From Pyramidobacter porci (lineage in GTDB: Bacteria; Synergistota; Synergistia; Synergistales; Dethiosulfovibrionaceae), in contig NZ_VUNH01000006.1 of the NCBI RefSeq assembly GCF_009695745.1, positions 108,302 through 172,301 of the forward strand: a stretch of 64,000 nt of DNA. Direction: 5' to 3'. Each line of letters opens with the position of its first letter. The first letter of the stretch is position 1. Below are positions 42,826 to 51,349 of this stretch, piece by piece. The notes beneath the pieces are model-generated. The model had not been told where the DNA came from, searched no databases, and was given only the letters and a program-made list of their open reading frames with translations. A program made the position numbers and the translations under genes.

Positions 42826-43649
42826 GCGAACTTTTGCAGATGTTGTCCTATCCTTTCGTGATCAACGCGCTGATCGTCGGCTGCCTGGTCTCGCTCTGCG
42901 CTTCGCTGCTGGGGACCAGCCTGGTTCTGAAGCGCTATTCGATGATCGGCGACGGGCTGGCCCACGTGGCCTTCGCGGCGCTGGCTCTGGCGAAAGCGCT
43001 TGACCTCGCGCCGCTGAGCCTGGCGATCCCGGCCTGCATCGTGGCGGCCTTTCTGCTGCTGCAGATCAAGAGCAGCTCGCGCATCCGCGGCGATTCGGCG
43101 ACGGCCGTGCTGTGCAGCGGCGCGTTGGCGGTCGGGGTGGCGGCGGTCTCGCTTTCGACGGGAATGAACGTGGACGTGTGCAATTACATGTTCGGCAGCA
43201 TTCTCGCCATGAGCCGTTCCGACGTGATCCTTTCGTCGGCGCTGAGCGCGGCGGTGCTGCTGCTCTACGTTCTGTTTTACAACCGCATCTTCGCCGTCAC
43301 CTTCGACGAGACGTTCGCGCAGGCGGCGGGGATCCGCACGGGGCGCTACAACATGATCATCGCCCTGCTCACGTCCGTGACGGTCGTTTTGGGAATGCGC
43401 ATGATGGGAACGCTGCTGATCTCCAGCCTGATCGTTTTCCCGTCGCTGACGGCGATGCGGATCTGCCGCCGTTTCAGGAGCACGGTGCTGCTGTCGGCGG
43501 CGATCTCGGTCGGCTGCTTTTTCACGGGCATGTTCCTTTCCTATCTGTATTCGATTCCTACCGGATCGTGCATCGTGATCGTCAACATGGCGCTTTTCGC
43601 CGCCGCCGTCGCCGGCTCGCACTTTCACGGGTTCCGGCGGCCGCAGTGA
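42819..43649 (+). CDS. znuB: Zinc ABC transporter permease
   Basis: 276 residues from ATG 42819, inside the end of znuC. Seven or eight membrane helices with family motifs: YPFVINALIVGCLVSLCASLLGTSLVLKRYSMIGDGLAHVAFAALALA near 11-58, DVCNYMFGSILAM near 124, FDETFAQAAGIRTGRYN near 163, and MRMMGTLLISSLIVFPSLTAMRI near 197. It belongs to the ABC-3 family that moves Zn2+ or Mn2+. The His-rich ZnuA and the linked genes point to zinc. Confidence 0.93.
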   Translation: MLSELLQMLSYPFVINALIVGCLVSLCASLLGTSLVLKRYSMIGDGLAHVAFAALALAKALDLAPLSLAIPACIVAAFLLLQIKSSSRIRGDSATAVLCSGALAVGVAAVSLSTGMNVDVCNYMFGSILAMSRSDVILSSALSAAVLLLYVLFYNRIFAVTFDETFAQAAGIRTGRYNMIIALLTSVTVVLGMRMMGTLLISSLIVFPSLTAMRICRRFRSTVLLSAAISVGCFFTGMFLSYLYSIPTGSCIVIVNMALFAAAVAGSHFHGFRRPQ

Positions 43650-43671
43650 CGCAGGCGGGCTGAAAAGGACG

Positions 43672-44283
43672 ATGAAAGAAATGATGAAATTCGGAGGAAA
43701 AAGCGCGCTTGGGGCGTTTCTGTTGGCGCTGCTCGCGTCGGCCCTTTTCGCCGCCGCGCCTCTGCCGGAAGAGGAAGCGGAGAAACTGGAAGACTATCTG
43801 GCAGAGATCGACGCCCAGGCGGGGATGCTGATCCTCGAGGGACCGGACATCTCGCTTTACAATTATCCGCACGACATCGAGAAGGACCGCGCCGCCTTCG
43901 ACGCGCGCAAAATCGATATCGTCGTCGGCAACCGCCTCTACATGACCCAGATCAACGACTGGTTCCTGAACTTCGACAAATACGCGGGCAAGTCGGTGGA
44001 GATCGAGGGCTTTTACATGGACTTCGACGGCTTCACCTACGTGGGGCGCAAAGGGCCGATCTGCCCGTTCTGCACGGGCGGCTACGTGAACTTCGAGTTC
44101 AAGTACGACCGCGACCTGTCGCAGCTCCAGTCCGAAAAGTCGTGGGTCAAAGTTCGCGGCATCCTGCGCGAGGGCAGCGTGCCCTCCGTCTTCGAAAAGG
44201 GCACGATGGAGCCTTTTTACTACATCGAGGCCATCACCGTCGAAAAGATGCCCAAAGTCGGCAAAGCGACCGTGCGCGACTGA
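43672..44283 (+). CDS. Exported DUF1980/TIGR03943-like protein, putative zinc-linked factor
   Basis: 203 residues; signal peptide MMKFGGKSALGAFLLALLASALFAAA. The C-terminal half (about 100-200) has NFDKYAGKSVEIEGFYMDFDGFTYVGRKGPICPFCTGGYVNFEFKYDR and SWVKVRGILREGSVPSVFEKG, an OB-like sheet pattern resembling the YcgQ/TIGR03943 C-terminal domain, with a CPFC pair where relatives have a Cys-Cys metal site. YcgQ-like proteins belong to zinc-limitation regulons in Bacillus, consistent with its place at the end of this operon. The similarity is by eye; function is inferred. Confidence 0.65.
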   Translation: MKEMMKFGGKSALGAFLLALLASALFAAAPLPEEEAEKLEDYLAEIDAQAGMLILEGPDISLYNYPHDIEKDRAAFDARKIDIVVGNRLYMTQINDWFLNFDKYAGKSVEIEGFYMDFDGFTYVGRKGPICPFCTGGYVNFEFKYDRDLSQLQSEKSWVKVRGILREGSVPSVFEKGTMEPFYYIEAITVEKMPKVGKATVRD

Positions 44284-44304
44284 GCGACGCTGTAAAAGAA
44301 CGGG

Positions 44305-44339
44305 AGCCTGTCCCTTGCTCTTTGAGCAAGGGACAGGCT
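44305..44339 (+). terminator. Intrinsic terminator of the zinc operon
   Basis: AGCCTGTCCCTTGCTC pairs with its complement around a tiny loop, followed by TTCCGTTTTT. Confidence 0.9.
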
Positions 44340-44374
44340 TCCGTTTTTCGTGGCGCGCCGCGTTTTTTTACGGC

Positions 44375-45220
44375 TCAGCGCTCAAAGCCGAGCAGACGAG
44401 CCGGCGTGTCGCGGAACATCATGCCCAGTTCGGCGTTGCTGAAGCCCTGCGCCGCGAGCAGATCCGCATATTGTGAAAGTCCCTCGTCGGAATAGGGCGA
44501 TTGCGGTTGTCCGAAATCGGTGGAAAGGATCACCCGTTCCACGCCGACGGCCCAGATCTGCGCGGCGATCGTTTCGATGGGCGTGCGTTTGTAATAGGTC
44601 GTGAAGTAGCAGTGTTCGACGATCGCCCCCAACGCCGCGGCCTCGCGCTGCTGGTCCGTCGTGTAAACGTCGGCAGGATTGTCGGCGTGCGTCAGGATCA
44701 CCTGACAGCCCACCTTTGCGCCGGCACGTACCAGCGCCAGTCCTTCCGCGGCGCTGACATGCCCCGTGCCGACCAGCATTTTATATCGCTTGGCCGTTTC
44801 CAGCACCGCGAGCGCTTCGGGAATCAAGTTTCCCCGACCGTCAAGGACGTCAATGCACCCGCTCGAATCCACGCCGGACGTTCCGTTTTGCTTGCGGAAT
44901 TCCTGATAGCTGCGTGAGTCCATCGTCGGGAACCAGACAATTCGGCCGCCCATCTTGCCGCTGGCGGCGACTGCTTCGGGATTGAGCCCGCCGACTGAGT
45001 TGTTCAGCGTCACGCCGCCGGCGAAATGCAGTTGTGCGAATTGCTCGTTCAGCAACGCTGCGCGAGCCGCCGTGTCGGCGTAGTGGCATTTGATCAGAGC
45101 CCCCGCCAGCCCGGCGCCGCGAAAGCGCCGCGCCAGTTCGAGGTCGCCGCATTTGCGCGCCGTGACGTCGGGCGAAGTGTGGACGTGCATCTCGTAAGCG
45201 CCGCGAAGACAGTCTCTCAT
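44375..45220 (-). CDS. DUF6282 family metal-dependent hydrolase-like protein
   Basis: 281 residues; ATG 45220. TIM-barrel amidohydrolase-like signatures: YEMHVHTSPDVTARKCGDLELA at residues 9-30 (HxH near the start), LAGALIKCHYADTAARAALLN near 38, MLVGTGHVSAAEGLALV near 160, VILTHADNPADVYTTDQQREAAALGAIVEHCYFTTYYKRTP near 183, and RVILSTDFGQPQSPYSDEGL near 232. The His and Asp residues fit a PHP/amidohydrolase metal site. The substrate is unknown. Last gene of the leftward carboxylate operon, 92 bases after the SLC13 carrier with a terminator-like hairpin between. Confidence 0.7.
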   Translation of the reverse strand: MRDCLRGAYEMHVHTSPDVTARKCGDLELARRFRGAGLAGALIKCHYADTAARAALLNEQFAQLHFAGGVTLNNSVGGLNPEAVAASGKMGGRIVWFPTMDSRSYQEFRKQNGTSGVDSSGCIDVLDGRGNLIPEALAVLETAKRYKMLVGTGHVSAAEGLALVRAGAKVGCQVILTHADNPADVYTTDQQREAAALGAIVEHCYFTTYYKRTPIETIAAQIWAVGVERVILSTDFGQPQSPYSDEGLSQYADLLAAQGFSNAELGMMFRDTPARLLGFER

Positions 45221-45249
45221 GTGATGTGCCTCCAGTTCGTCGCGAAAAA

Positions 45250-45290
45250 GCGCGCTCTCACAGCCCGCAGCGGGCGTGCCGAGGGCGCGC
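45250..45290. terminator. Hairpin between the SLC13 and DUF6282 genes
   Basis: GCGCGC arms around an inner stem (CCCGC/GCGGG), with T-runs on both strands (eight T on plus, five on minus). It probably ends or attenuates the transcript after the SLC13 gene. Confidence 0.7.
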
Positions 45291-45312
45291 TTTTTTTTCG
45301 GAAATTCAGTTT

Positions 45313-46566
45313 TTAATAGGGCAGATAGAAAGGGATCACGGCGACAATGACCAGATAGGTTACCAGCAGCATCGGCAGTCCTACTTTGAGGTAGTCCACG
45401 AACCGGTACTGCGTCCAGCCGACGGTCATCATGTTCTGCGGGGCGGCGAAAGGCGTGGCGTAAGACGCGGCGCCGGCCAGCGTGATGATCATGCAGATGG
45501 GATAAGGACTGACGTTGATCGCTTTGGCGATGGAAACGCCGATGGGCATAAACAGCATGATCGTGGGAATATTGGACATCACCTGAGTGAGAAGTGCGGC
45601 GGCGATGAAGAGCACCGTCGTGATCATGAACGTGCTGGGATGTTCGCCGAGGATCTGCAGGATCAGTTCAGCCATGGCGGCGCCGGCGCCGCTTTTCTGC
45701 ACTCCTGTGGAAATGGCGGTCAACGAACCGACCAGCAGCATGCAGTTCCAGTCGATGGCGGCAATAGCTTCCCGAACGGTCATGCACTTGGTGCCCATGA
45801 TAACCAGCGAGCCGATCACCGCCGCCACGTGCATGGGCATCTTCTTGGGGCTCAGCGCGATGACCACCAACAAGGCCCCCATGGTGATGCAGGCAATGGC
45901 GGCCTTGTTTTTGTCGAAGGGCTTCTTCTCGACCTTGGCGAACTCGGGAACATATCCCGTGTCGGGCAGGAACTTCATGCCCACGAAAGTGAAGTACAGC
46001 GTGCCGAGAACGCAAATGCCGAGGCCAAAGGGCGTGATGCCGAAGAACCCGAACGGCGTCAGAGCGAGGTCGGCCATGGCGTTGGCCGCGGAAGCGTTGG
46101 AACCGACGCCGACCAGCGTCACGAAGCCGCCGAATTGAGCGCCGAAAAGCAGCGCCATCAGCGTGCGCGAAGAGCCGCAGCCGGCGGAGAAACACATGGC
46201 CGTGACCAGCGGGGCCATGGCCGTCATAACGCCGATGTTGCTGCACACCGAACTGAGGGCGCAGGAGACGATCAGCGTGGCGAGGACGATGTTGCGCTCG
46301 CTTTTTCCCGTGATCTTCACCATCTTTTCGCCGATGATGTCAGTCAGGCCGGTGTGGAACAGCGACGATCCGACGATCATCATGCCGGCCAGCAGCACGA
46401 TGGTGTTGCTGTTGTAGCCCTTGAAGATATCGCCGACGGGAATAATGCCCGCGTAGGCGTAAGCGATCGAAGCGCCGATGGCGGTGACGAGAATGGGCAC
46501 CGGCTCCCAGATGAACAGAACGATCGTAGCGGCGAGAATGATCAGTGCGATTGCCATTTGGCTCAT
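45313..46566 (-). CDS. SLC13/DASS family anion carrier
   Basis: 417 residues, about 11 membrane segments. DASS/ArsB-type repeats: NSNTIVLLAGMMIVGSSLFHTGLTDIIGEKMVKITGKSERNIVLATLIVSCALSSVCSNIGVMTAMAPLVTAM at about 51-123 (the SNT-like motif is SSVCSN), LVGVGSNASAAN near 150, and VMSNIPTIMLFMPIG near 345 with the second SN motif. C-terminal SYATPFAAPQNMMTV matches the family. Such carriers are Na+-coupled dicarboxylate or sulfate importers. It lies in an operon that also holds a complete tctCBA set. Confidence 0.88.
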   Translation of the reverse strand: MSQMAIALIILAATIVLFIWEPVPILVTAIGASIAYAYAGIIPVGDIFKGYNSNTIVLLAGMMIVGSSLFHTGLTDIIGEKMVKITGKSERNIVLATLIVSCALSSVCSNIGVMTAMAPLVTAMCFSAGCGSSRTLMALLFGAQFGGFVTLVGVGSNASAANAMADLALTPFGFFGITPFGLGICVLGTLYFTFVGMKFLPDTGYVPEFAKVEKKPFDKNKAAIACITMGALLVVIALSPKKMPMHVAAVIGSLVIMGTKCMTVREAIAAIDWNCMLLVGSLTAISTGVQKSGAGAAMAELILQILGEHPSTFMITTVLFIAAALLTQVMSNIPTIMLFMPIGVSIAKAINVSPYPICMIITLAGAASYATPFAAPQNMMTVGWTQYRFVDYLKVGLPMLLVTYLVIVAVIPFYLPY

Positions 46567-46598
46567 GATGGAGTCTCCTGTGGCGTTATTTGGCGAAT

Positions 46599-47297
46599 TT
46601 ACGCGGGATACACGTCGTCGATGATCTCGCAGCCCTTTTCTTCCAGCTTCTCGTCGACCCAGTCGCGCTTGGCGTGTCCCTCCTGAGCCGCTTTCAGCTT
46701 GTTTTGATCCTGTTCCATGAACTTTCGCGCCGCTTCCAGCACCCTTTCGGCATCCTGACGGGGAATGACGATCACGCCGTCGGGATCGCCGACGATGATG
46801 TCACCGGGGTTGACCATGATGCCGCCGCAGGCGATGGGAACGTTGATCTCGCCGGGGCCCTCCTTGAAGGGCCCGCCGGGCGTGGTGCCCGTCGCGTAGA
46901 ACGGCACGCCGCCGTCATAAAGGCTGTCGATGTCGCGCATCGGCCCGTCGAAGACGAAACCGGCCACGCCGCGCGATTTGGCGTAGGCGGCCATGACCTC
47001 GCCCATCAGGGACTGGCTGCGGTCGCCCTCGTTGGAAACGACGACCACGTCGCCGGGTTCGATCATGTTCAGCGCCTTGTGCAGCATCAGATTGTCGCCG
47101 GGGCGGCCCTTGACGGTCAGCGCCACGCCGACCATGTTGCCGTCGCCGGGTTTTGTCATCAGACGAATGTCGGAGTGGATGGCGCAGAGGCGGTTCATCG
47201 TATCGGCGATGTTGGAGGCGGGGATGTGACGAAACGCCTCGACGAGCTCTTGGGGCGGCAGGTTCCTTTTGGTGTACACGCGAAATCCTACGGACAT
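46599..47297 (-). CDS. RraA-family protein (HMG/oxaloacetate lyase type), second copy
   Basis: 232 residues from ATG 47297, with AAGGAAG 8 bases upstream. Motifs: RHIPASNIADTMNRL near residue 22, GVALTVKGRPGDNLMLHKALNMIEPGDVVVVSNEGDRSQSLMGEVMAAYAKSRGVAGFVFDGPMRDIDSL near 56-125, PIACGGIMVNPGDIIVGDPDGVIVIP near 157. It differs well from the copy at 37083, with an extra C-terminal helical tail ending KGCEIIDDVY. Probable aldolase or decarboxylase of a hydroxy-oxo-dicarboxylate brought in by the linked carriers. Confidence 0.87.
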   Translation of the reverse strand: MSVGFRVYTKRNLPPQELVEAFRHIPASNIADTMNRLCAIHSDIRLMTKPGDGNMVGVALTVKGRPGDNLMLHKALNMIEPGDVVVVSNEGDRSQSLMGEVMAAYAKSRGVAGFVFDGPMRDIDSLYDGGVPFYATGTTPGGPFKEGPGEINVPIACGGIMVNPGDIIVGDPDGVIVIPRQDAERVLEAARKFMEQDQNKLKAAQEGHAKRDWVDEKLEEKGCEIIDDVYPA

Positions 47298-47362
47298 GTG
47301 AAAAACTTCCTTTCTCAATAAGAGACAGATTTTTTAAGTGGGAAAACGCTGTCGAAAAATGT

Positions 47363-48883
47363 TTACAGTTCCTCTTCCTCGGTACGGCTCTCTTCTTCGA
47401 CCAGGGCGGAGACACTACGGATTTTGCGCCAGCGGAAGATAAAGGGCGTCGTGAAGGAAACGGCGGCGAGGATCAGAAAAACGCAGGAAATCGGCTTGCC
47501 GAAAAAGAACGACCATTTGCCGTCGCCGATCAGCATGGCTTGTTCGAAGTTGGCTTCGATCATCGGTCCGAGGATGAAGCCCAGCACGACTGGTGCCGTA
47601 GGCGTCTTGATCGTTTTCAGGAAATACCCCAGCAGGCCGAACGCCAGCACGACCCAGATGTCGAAAGGCTCGTTGCGCAGCGCGTACGCTCCCACCGTGC
47701 CGAGAATGAGGATGCCGCCGGAGAGCACCGTGGGCGAAATCTTCAGGATCCTGGGAAAAATTCTCACGCCGCCGAGGCCGATGGCGAGGAAGAAAAAGTG
47801 GGCGATGCCGAGGCTGAGGAACAAGCTGTAAATCAGCGGCGCCTGTTCTTGGAACAGGAACGGTCCGGGCTTCAGCCCCTGGATCGTCAGAGCGCCCAGA
47901 AAGATGGCCGACACCGCGTTGCCGGGGATTCCCAGCGTCAGCAGCGGCACCAGCGAACCGCCGACGACGGCGTTGTTCGAAGTTTCCGTGGCGACGACGC
48001 CGTCCATGCAGCCCGTGCCGAACTCCTCCTTATGCTTGGAAAAGCGCATCGCTTCGTTGTAGGAGATGAACGTGGCGATGCTCGTCCCGGCGCCGGGAAG
48101 GATGCCGACGAACGTGCCGATCACCGACGAACGCAGCAGATTTCCCCAGCGTTTGGCAAACTCGCGCAGCGGCGGCACCTTGCCCGTCAGTGCGTTCATG
48201 CTCGACTCTTTGACCTTTTTGACCACCATGTCGATCGCCTGCGGGAACGAGAACAGACCGATCAGGCAGGGTACGATCTCGATGCCGCCGTACAGGCCGG
48301 GAATGCCGTCGGCGAAACGCGGATAGCCCGTCAGCGGATCAGTGCCGAAGGTGCCGAGGAACATCCCCAGCAGCCCGGCGAAAAGCCCGCGCGACATGGA
48401 CTTGCCCGAGATGCTGGAGATGATCGTGATGCCGAAAACCATCACCGCGAAGTACTCGGCCGGACCGAAGGACAGCGCCACCTTGGCCAGCGCCGGCGCG
48501 CAGAAGCTCAGCACCACGACGCTGAACAGACCGCCGATGAACGAACTGATCACCGCGATGCCAAGAGCCTCCACGGCGCGCCCCTTCTGCGCCATCGGAT
48601 AGCCGTCCAGCGTCGTCGCCGCTCCGGCGGGCGTGCCCGGCGTGTTGATGAGGATGGCCGTGATGGCGCCGCCGTAGACGGAGCCGCAGTAAATGCCGCA
48701 GAGCATGGCGAATCCCGAGGCGGGCGCCATGCCGTAAGTGAGAGGCACCGCCAGCGCCACGCCCATCGTCGAGGTCAGGCCGGGCAGCGCGCCGATCACG
48801 ATGCCGACCGCCGTGCCGATAAAGTTCGAGAGCAGCACGCTGGGGACCAGGGCGAGTTTCAAAGCTTCGAGCCAATCTAACAT
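47363..48883 (-). CDS. tctA: Tripartite tricarboxylate transporter large permease TctA, second system
   Basis: 506 residues; ATG 48883 behind GAAGGAG. TctA repeats: GIVIGALPGLTSTMGVALAVPLTYGMAPASGFAMLCGIYCGSVYGGAITAILINTPGTPAGAATTLDGYPMAQKGRA at about 30-106, then GTFVGILPGAGTSIATFISYNEA near 255 and NNAVVGGSLVPLLTLGIPGNAVSAIFLGAL near 305. The C-terminus is acidic (EEESRTEEEEL), unlike the basic tail of the citrate-linked TctA. It moves an unknown carboxylate with the TctB and TctC genes just upstream. Confidence 0.93.
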   Translation of the reverse strand: MLDWLEALKLALVPSVLLSNFIGTAVGIVIGALPGLTSTMGVALAVPLTYGMAPASGFAMLCGIYCGSVYGGAITAILINTPGTPAGAATTLDGYPMAQKGRAVEALGIAVISSFIGGLFSVVVLSFCAPALAKVALSFGPAEYFAVMVFGITIISSISGKSMSRGLFAGLLGMFLGTFGTDPLTGYPRFADGIPGLYGGIEIVPCLIGLFSFPQAIDMVVKKVKESSMNALTGKVPPLREFAKRWGNLLRSSVIGTFVGILPGAGTSIATFISYNEAMRFSKHKEEFGTGCMDGVVATETSNNAVVGGSLVPLLTLGIPGNAVSAIFLGALTIQGLKPGPFLFQEQAPLIYSLFLSLGIAHFFFLAIGLGGVRIFPRILKISPTVLSGGILILGTVGAYALRNEPFDIWVVLAFGLLGYFLKTIKTPTAPVVLGFILGPMIEANFEQAMLIGDGKWSFFFGKPISCVFLILAAVSFTTPFIFRWRKIRSVSALVEEESRTEEEEL

Positions 48884-48898
48884 GTGCGTCGCTCCTTC

Positions 48899-49333
48899 CT
48901 AATCGGGCAGAACGTTTGCCAGCAGTCCGGCCGGCAGCAGGACCCCGAGAACGTTGTGGAACACGTAGTACAGCAATCCGGCAAAGACCGCCGCGATGAG
49001 GACGTGGCCGATCCTCAGTCTGCGGTCGATCACCGCCATCCAGATGCTATAGAAAAGAAACGTCGCCGCGATGAAGCCGAGAGCGTGGAACGACAACAGA
49101 TAGCAGAAGAACGAACCGATGGAAAAGTACTTGTTGAAACGGATCTCGTCGGCGGAGCCCTGCGACGTGTTACGGATCTTCCAGGCGTAATACAGCGAGG
49201 TCAAGGCGCACAGCCCCATCAGGATCAGCAGCGCCTGAGGGTAAGCGCGCACCTCGACGGGTTCGTACAAAGAACGCCACAGGAAGAACACGACGAAGAC
49301 GACCTCGAGGGAAAGAGTTTTGACAAGAAACAC
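48899..49333 (-). CDS. tctB: Tripartite tricarboxylate transporter small permease TctB, second system
   Basis: 144 residues; GTG 49333 behind AAGGAGG. Four hydrophobic segments (about 5-20, 32-50, 72-95, 108-140) with an RAYPQALLILMGLCALTSLYYAWK stretch resembling the TctB/DUF1468 pattern. Short for the family but complete. It lies 15 bases before tctA. A terminator-like hairpin lies between it and tctC. Confidence 0.85.
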   Translation of the reverse strand: MFLVKTLSLEVVFVVFFLWRSLYEPVEVRAYPQALLILMGLCALTSLYYAWKIRNTSQGSADEIRFNKYFSIGSFFCYLLSFHALGFIAATFLFYSIWMAVIDRRLRIGHVLIAAVFAGLLYYVFHNVLGVLLPAGLLANVLPD

Positions 49334-49360
49334 GGGATTTTCCTCCTTCGTTGTGAAAAA

Positions 49361-49390
49361 AGAGGGCCCTGCGGAAACGAGGAACCCTCT
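49361..49390 (-). terminator. Terminator-like hairpin between tctC and tctB, second system
   Basis: AGAGGG and CCCTCT arms with an inner CCTCG/CGAGG-like pairing, followed by six T on the minus strand, in the 72-base gap. Confidence 0.7.
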
Positions 49391-49405
49391 TCATCGGTCG
49401 AAAAG

Positions 49406-50374
49406 CTACTTGTTCGTCTTCACGCCGGTCTCGGCGATCACTTCGGCGATATCCACCTTCTGCTGATCGACCAGCGCCGTGAAGTCGGCGCGGTTCATCC
49501 ACATGCTGGCGGGCAGGCCGGCCTTGCCGTAGGCTTCGACGAATTCAGGATCGGCAAACGCTTTCAGGAAAGCCGCTTCGATCGCGGCCACCACTTCTTC
49601 GGGCGTTCCCTTGGGAGCGACAAGACCGCGCCAGGGGCCGTCCACCACGTCGATGCCCTTTTCGGCGGCGATGGGCAGTTCGGGATACTCCTCGAGACGC
49701 TTGGGAGCCAGCGTCAGCAGATAGGCGACCTGACCGCTGCGCACCTGCTCGGAAAGCTCGGAAGGCGAGACGATCGTCAGGTCGACGTGGCCGCCCAACA
49801 TGGCCGTAATAGCCTGGGAACTGCCGTTGGTGGGCACGCAGATCCACTTCAGTCCGCTCTTCTTGAGTACGCGGAGCACGGCGAGGTGGTCGCTGGCCAT
49901 GGCGCCGGAGACGCTGATCTTGACGCCGCCGGGGTTGGCCTGCGAGAAGGCGACAAGCTCTTCCCAGGTTTTGAAGCGCTCGCTCAGGCAGGCGATCGTC
50001 TCCGGTTCGTACACCATGTTGACGATGGGCGTAAAGGAATCGATCGTGAAATTGGTCTTCTTGGTCAGGGGCGCGATGACGACGCTGGGCCCTACTTCGC
50101 TGAGCGTATAACCGTCGGGCCGGGATTTGGCGACTTCGGCGTAACCGGTGACGCCGCCGCCTCCGGGACGGTTTTCGACCGCCATGGGCTGGCCGAGGTA
50201 TTTTTCGGCGACCTTCGCCGCCAGACGGGTGGTCATGTCGGCGGCGCCGCCGGCGGCAAAGGGAACGATGATCTTGACGGGCTTGTTGGGATAGTCGGCG
50301 GCGAAACCGCACGCGGGGAGCAGAAATGCTGCTGTTGCGACAAGTAAAGCCAAAATGCGACGATTCATTTTCAT
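49406..50374 (-). CDS. tctC: Tripartite tricarboxylate transporter substrate-binding protein TctC, second system
   Basis: 322 residues; ATG 50374 behind AAGGAAGG. Signal peptide MKMNRRILALLVATAAFLLPACGFA; a Cys before GFA could suggest a lipoprotein, but the lipobox is imperfect. Bug-family motifs: YPNKPVKIIVPFAAGGAADMTTRLAAKVAEKYLGQPMAVENRPGGGGVTGYAEVAKSRPDGYTL at about 28-91 and AITAMLGGHVDLTIVSPSEL near 190. It supplies a carboxylate to TctAB. It is the second gene of the presumed operon that begins with the DUF1932 dehydrogenase. Confidence 0.92.
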   Translation of the reverse strand: MKMNRRILALLVATAAFLLPACGFAADYPNKPVKIIVPFAAGGAADMTTRLAAKVAEKYLGQPMAVENRPGGGGVTGYAEVAKSRPDGYTLSEVGPSVVIAPLTKKTNFTIDSFTPIVNMVYEPETIACLSERFKTWEELVAFSQANPGGVKISVSGAMASDHLAVLRVLKKSGLKWICVPTNGSSQAITAMLGGHVDLTIVSPSELSEQVRSGQVAYLLTLAPKRLEEYPELPIAAEKGIDVVDGPWRGLVAPKGTPEEVVAAIEAAFLKAFADPEFVEAYGKAGLPASMWMNRADFTALVDQQKVDIAEVIAETGVKTNK

Positions 50375-50449
50375 TACGTGAGCCTTCCTTTCGGTTTCAG
50401 ATTTTAAAGCGGATCGGGATTATAGCCCGCGTCCGCCCAAAGCCGGAAA

Positions 50450-51349
50450 TTATTTGTAGCTCTTCTTCTCCCAAATGGAATAGATCGCTTCCATGGTTTG
50501 AGGCGCTACGCCGCTCAGTTCCGTGTTCATGCCAAGCGCTGCCGAACGGGCCAGGCGTTCCTTGGCGCCGGCGGCGACCAAGGGCTCGACGCCGACTTCT
50601 TTCATCAGTTCCATGGACTCGCCCACTTCAAAGGAACGGCGTTCCGAGTGAATCAGGTCGGCGCCGGCCATCCGCCGGGCAATGTCCTTGAACGACTCTT
50701 TGTCCATCGTGCCGGCGACGGAGTCCATGATGCGCTCCTCGACGCCGCATTTGCGGGCGAACAGGAACGTTTCTACAACCAGCGCTTCGAGGCCTTTCAT
50801 GAAAACGCTGCGCACCAGTTTGATGCGCGAGGCTTCGCCGGCTTTCGAGCCGGCGCCGACCAACGCGATCTTCATGCCGTAGGGCGTCATCGCCTCTTTC
50901 CAGCGTTCCGCGCCGTCGCCGGAGGCGAGCATCGGCACCTTGTGAGCGGAGACGACCAGCGAGCCGAGCATGGCCGAGTCCACGTACTGCGCTTTTTTCT
51001 CGGCGAACAGAGCCGCTTCCTTTTCTTTGACGTGGGGCAGCGCCGTGGTCACGTCGACGAACAGCTGGCCTTCCTTCGCGAAAGGCAGCAGCCCCTCGGC
51101 CGTGGAAGCGGTGAAGCGCGCCGGCACGCAGATGACGACGATGTCGCAACTCTTCACGACCTCTGCGGCCGACGCCGCCACCGCGACGCCGGCGTCGGCG
51201 CAGCGCTTGAGCACCGTGTCCTTGTACGCGCCGCCCATGTCGAGCGCCACGTCAAAGGCGCGAATATCCCCGACCCCTTCGCTTTTCAGCCCCTTGCCCA
51301 TGTGGTAGGCTGCTTCGCCGAAACCGATGTAGCCAAGTTTTACGCTCAT
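50450..51349 (-). CDS. NAD(P)-dependent 6PGDH-like dehydrogenase with DUF1932 domain
   Basis: 299 residues from ATG 51349 behind AAGGACGACGTG. The N-terminal Rossmann motif is LGYIGFGEAAYHMGKGLKSEG (Gly-x-Gly-x-x-(A)). IVVICVPARFTASTAEGLLPF and VDVTTALPHVKEKEAALFAEKKAQYVDSAMLGSL follow (about 75-145). The C-terminal helical part with AGSKAGEASRIKLVRSVFMKGLEALVVETFLFARKCGVEERIMDSV and ADLIHSERRSFEVGESMELMKEVGVEP is the DUF1932 type. The active-site Lys lies in RIKLVRS. It probably oxidises a beta-hydroxyacid such as a hydroxy-dicarboxylate. First gene of the tctCBA-rraA-SLC13-DUF6282 group. Confidence 0.85.
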   Translation of the reverse strand: MSVKLGYIGFGEAAYHMGKGLKSEGVGDIRAFDVALDMGGAYKDTVLKRCADAGVAVAASAAEVVKSCDIVVICVPARFTASTAEGLLPFAKEGQLFVDVTTALPHVKEKEAALFAEKKAQYVDSAMLGSLVVSAHKVPMLASGDGAERWKEAMTPYGMKIALVGAGSKAGEASRIKLVRSVFMKGLEALVVETFLFARKCGVEERIMDSVAGTMDKESFKDIARRMAGADLIHSERRSFEVGESMELMKEVGVEPLVAAGAKERLARSAALGMNTELSGVAPQTMEAIYSIWEKKSYK

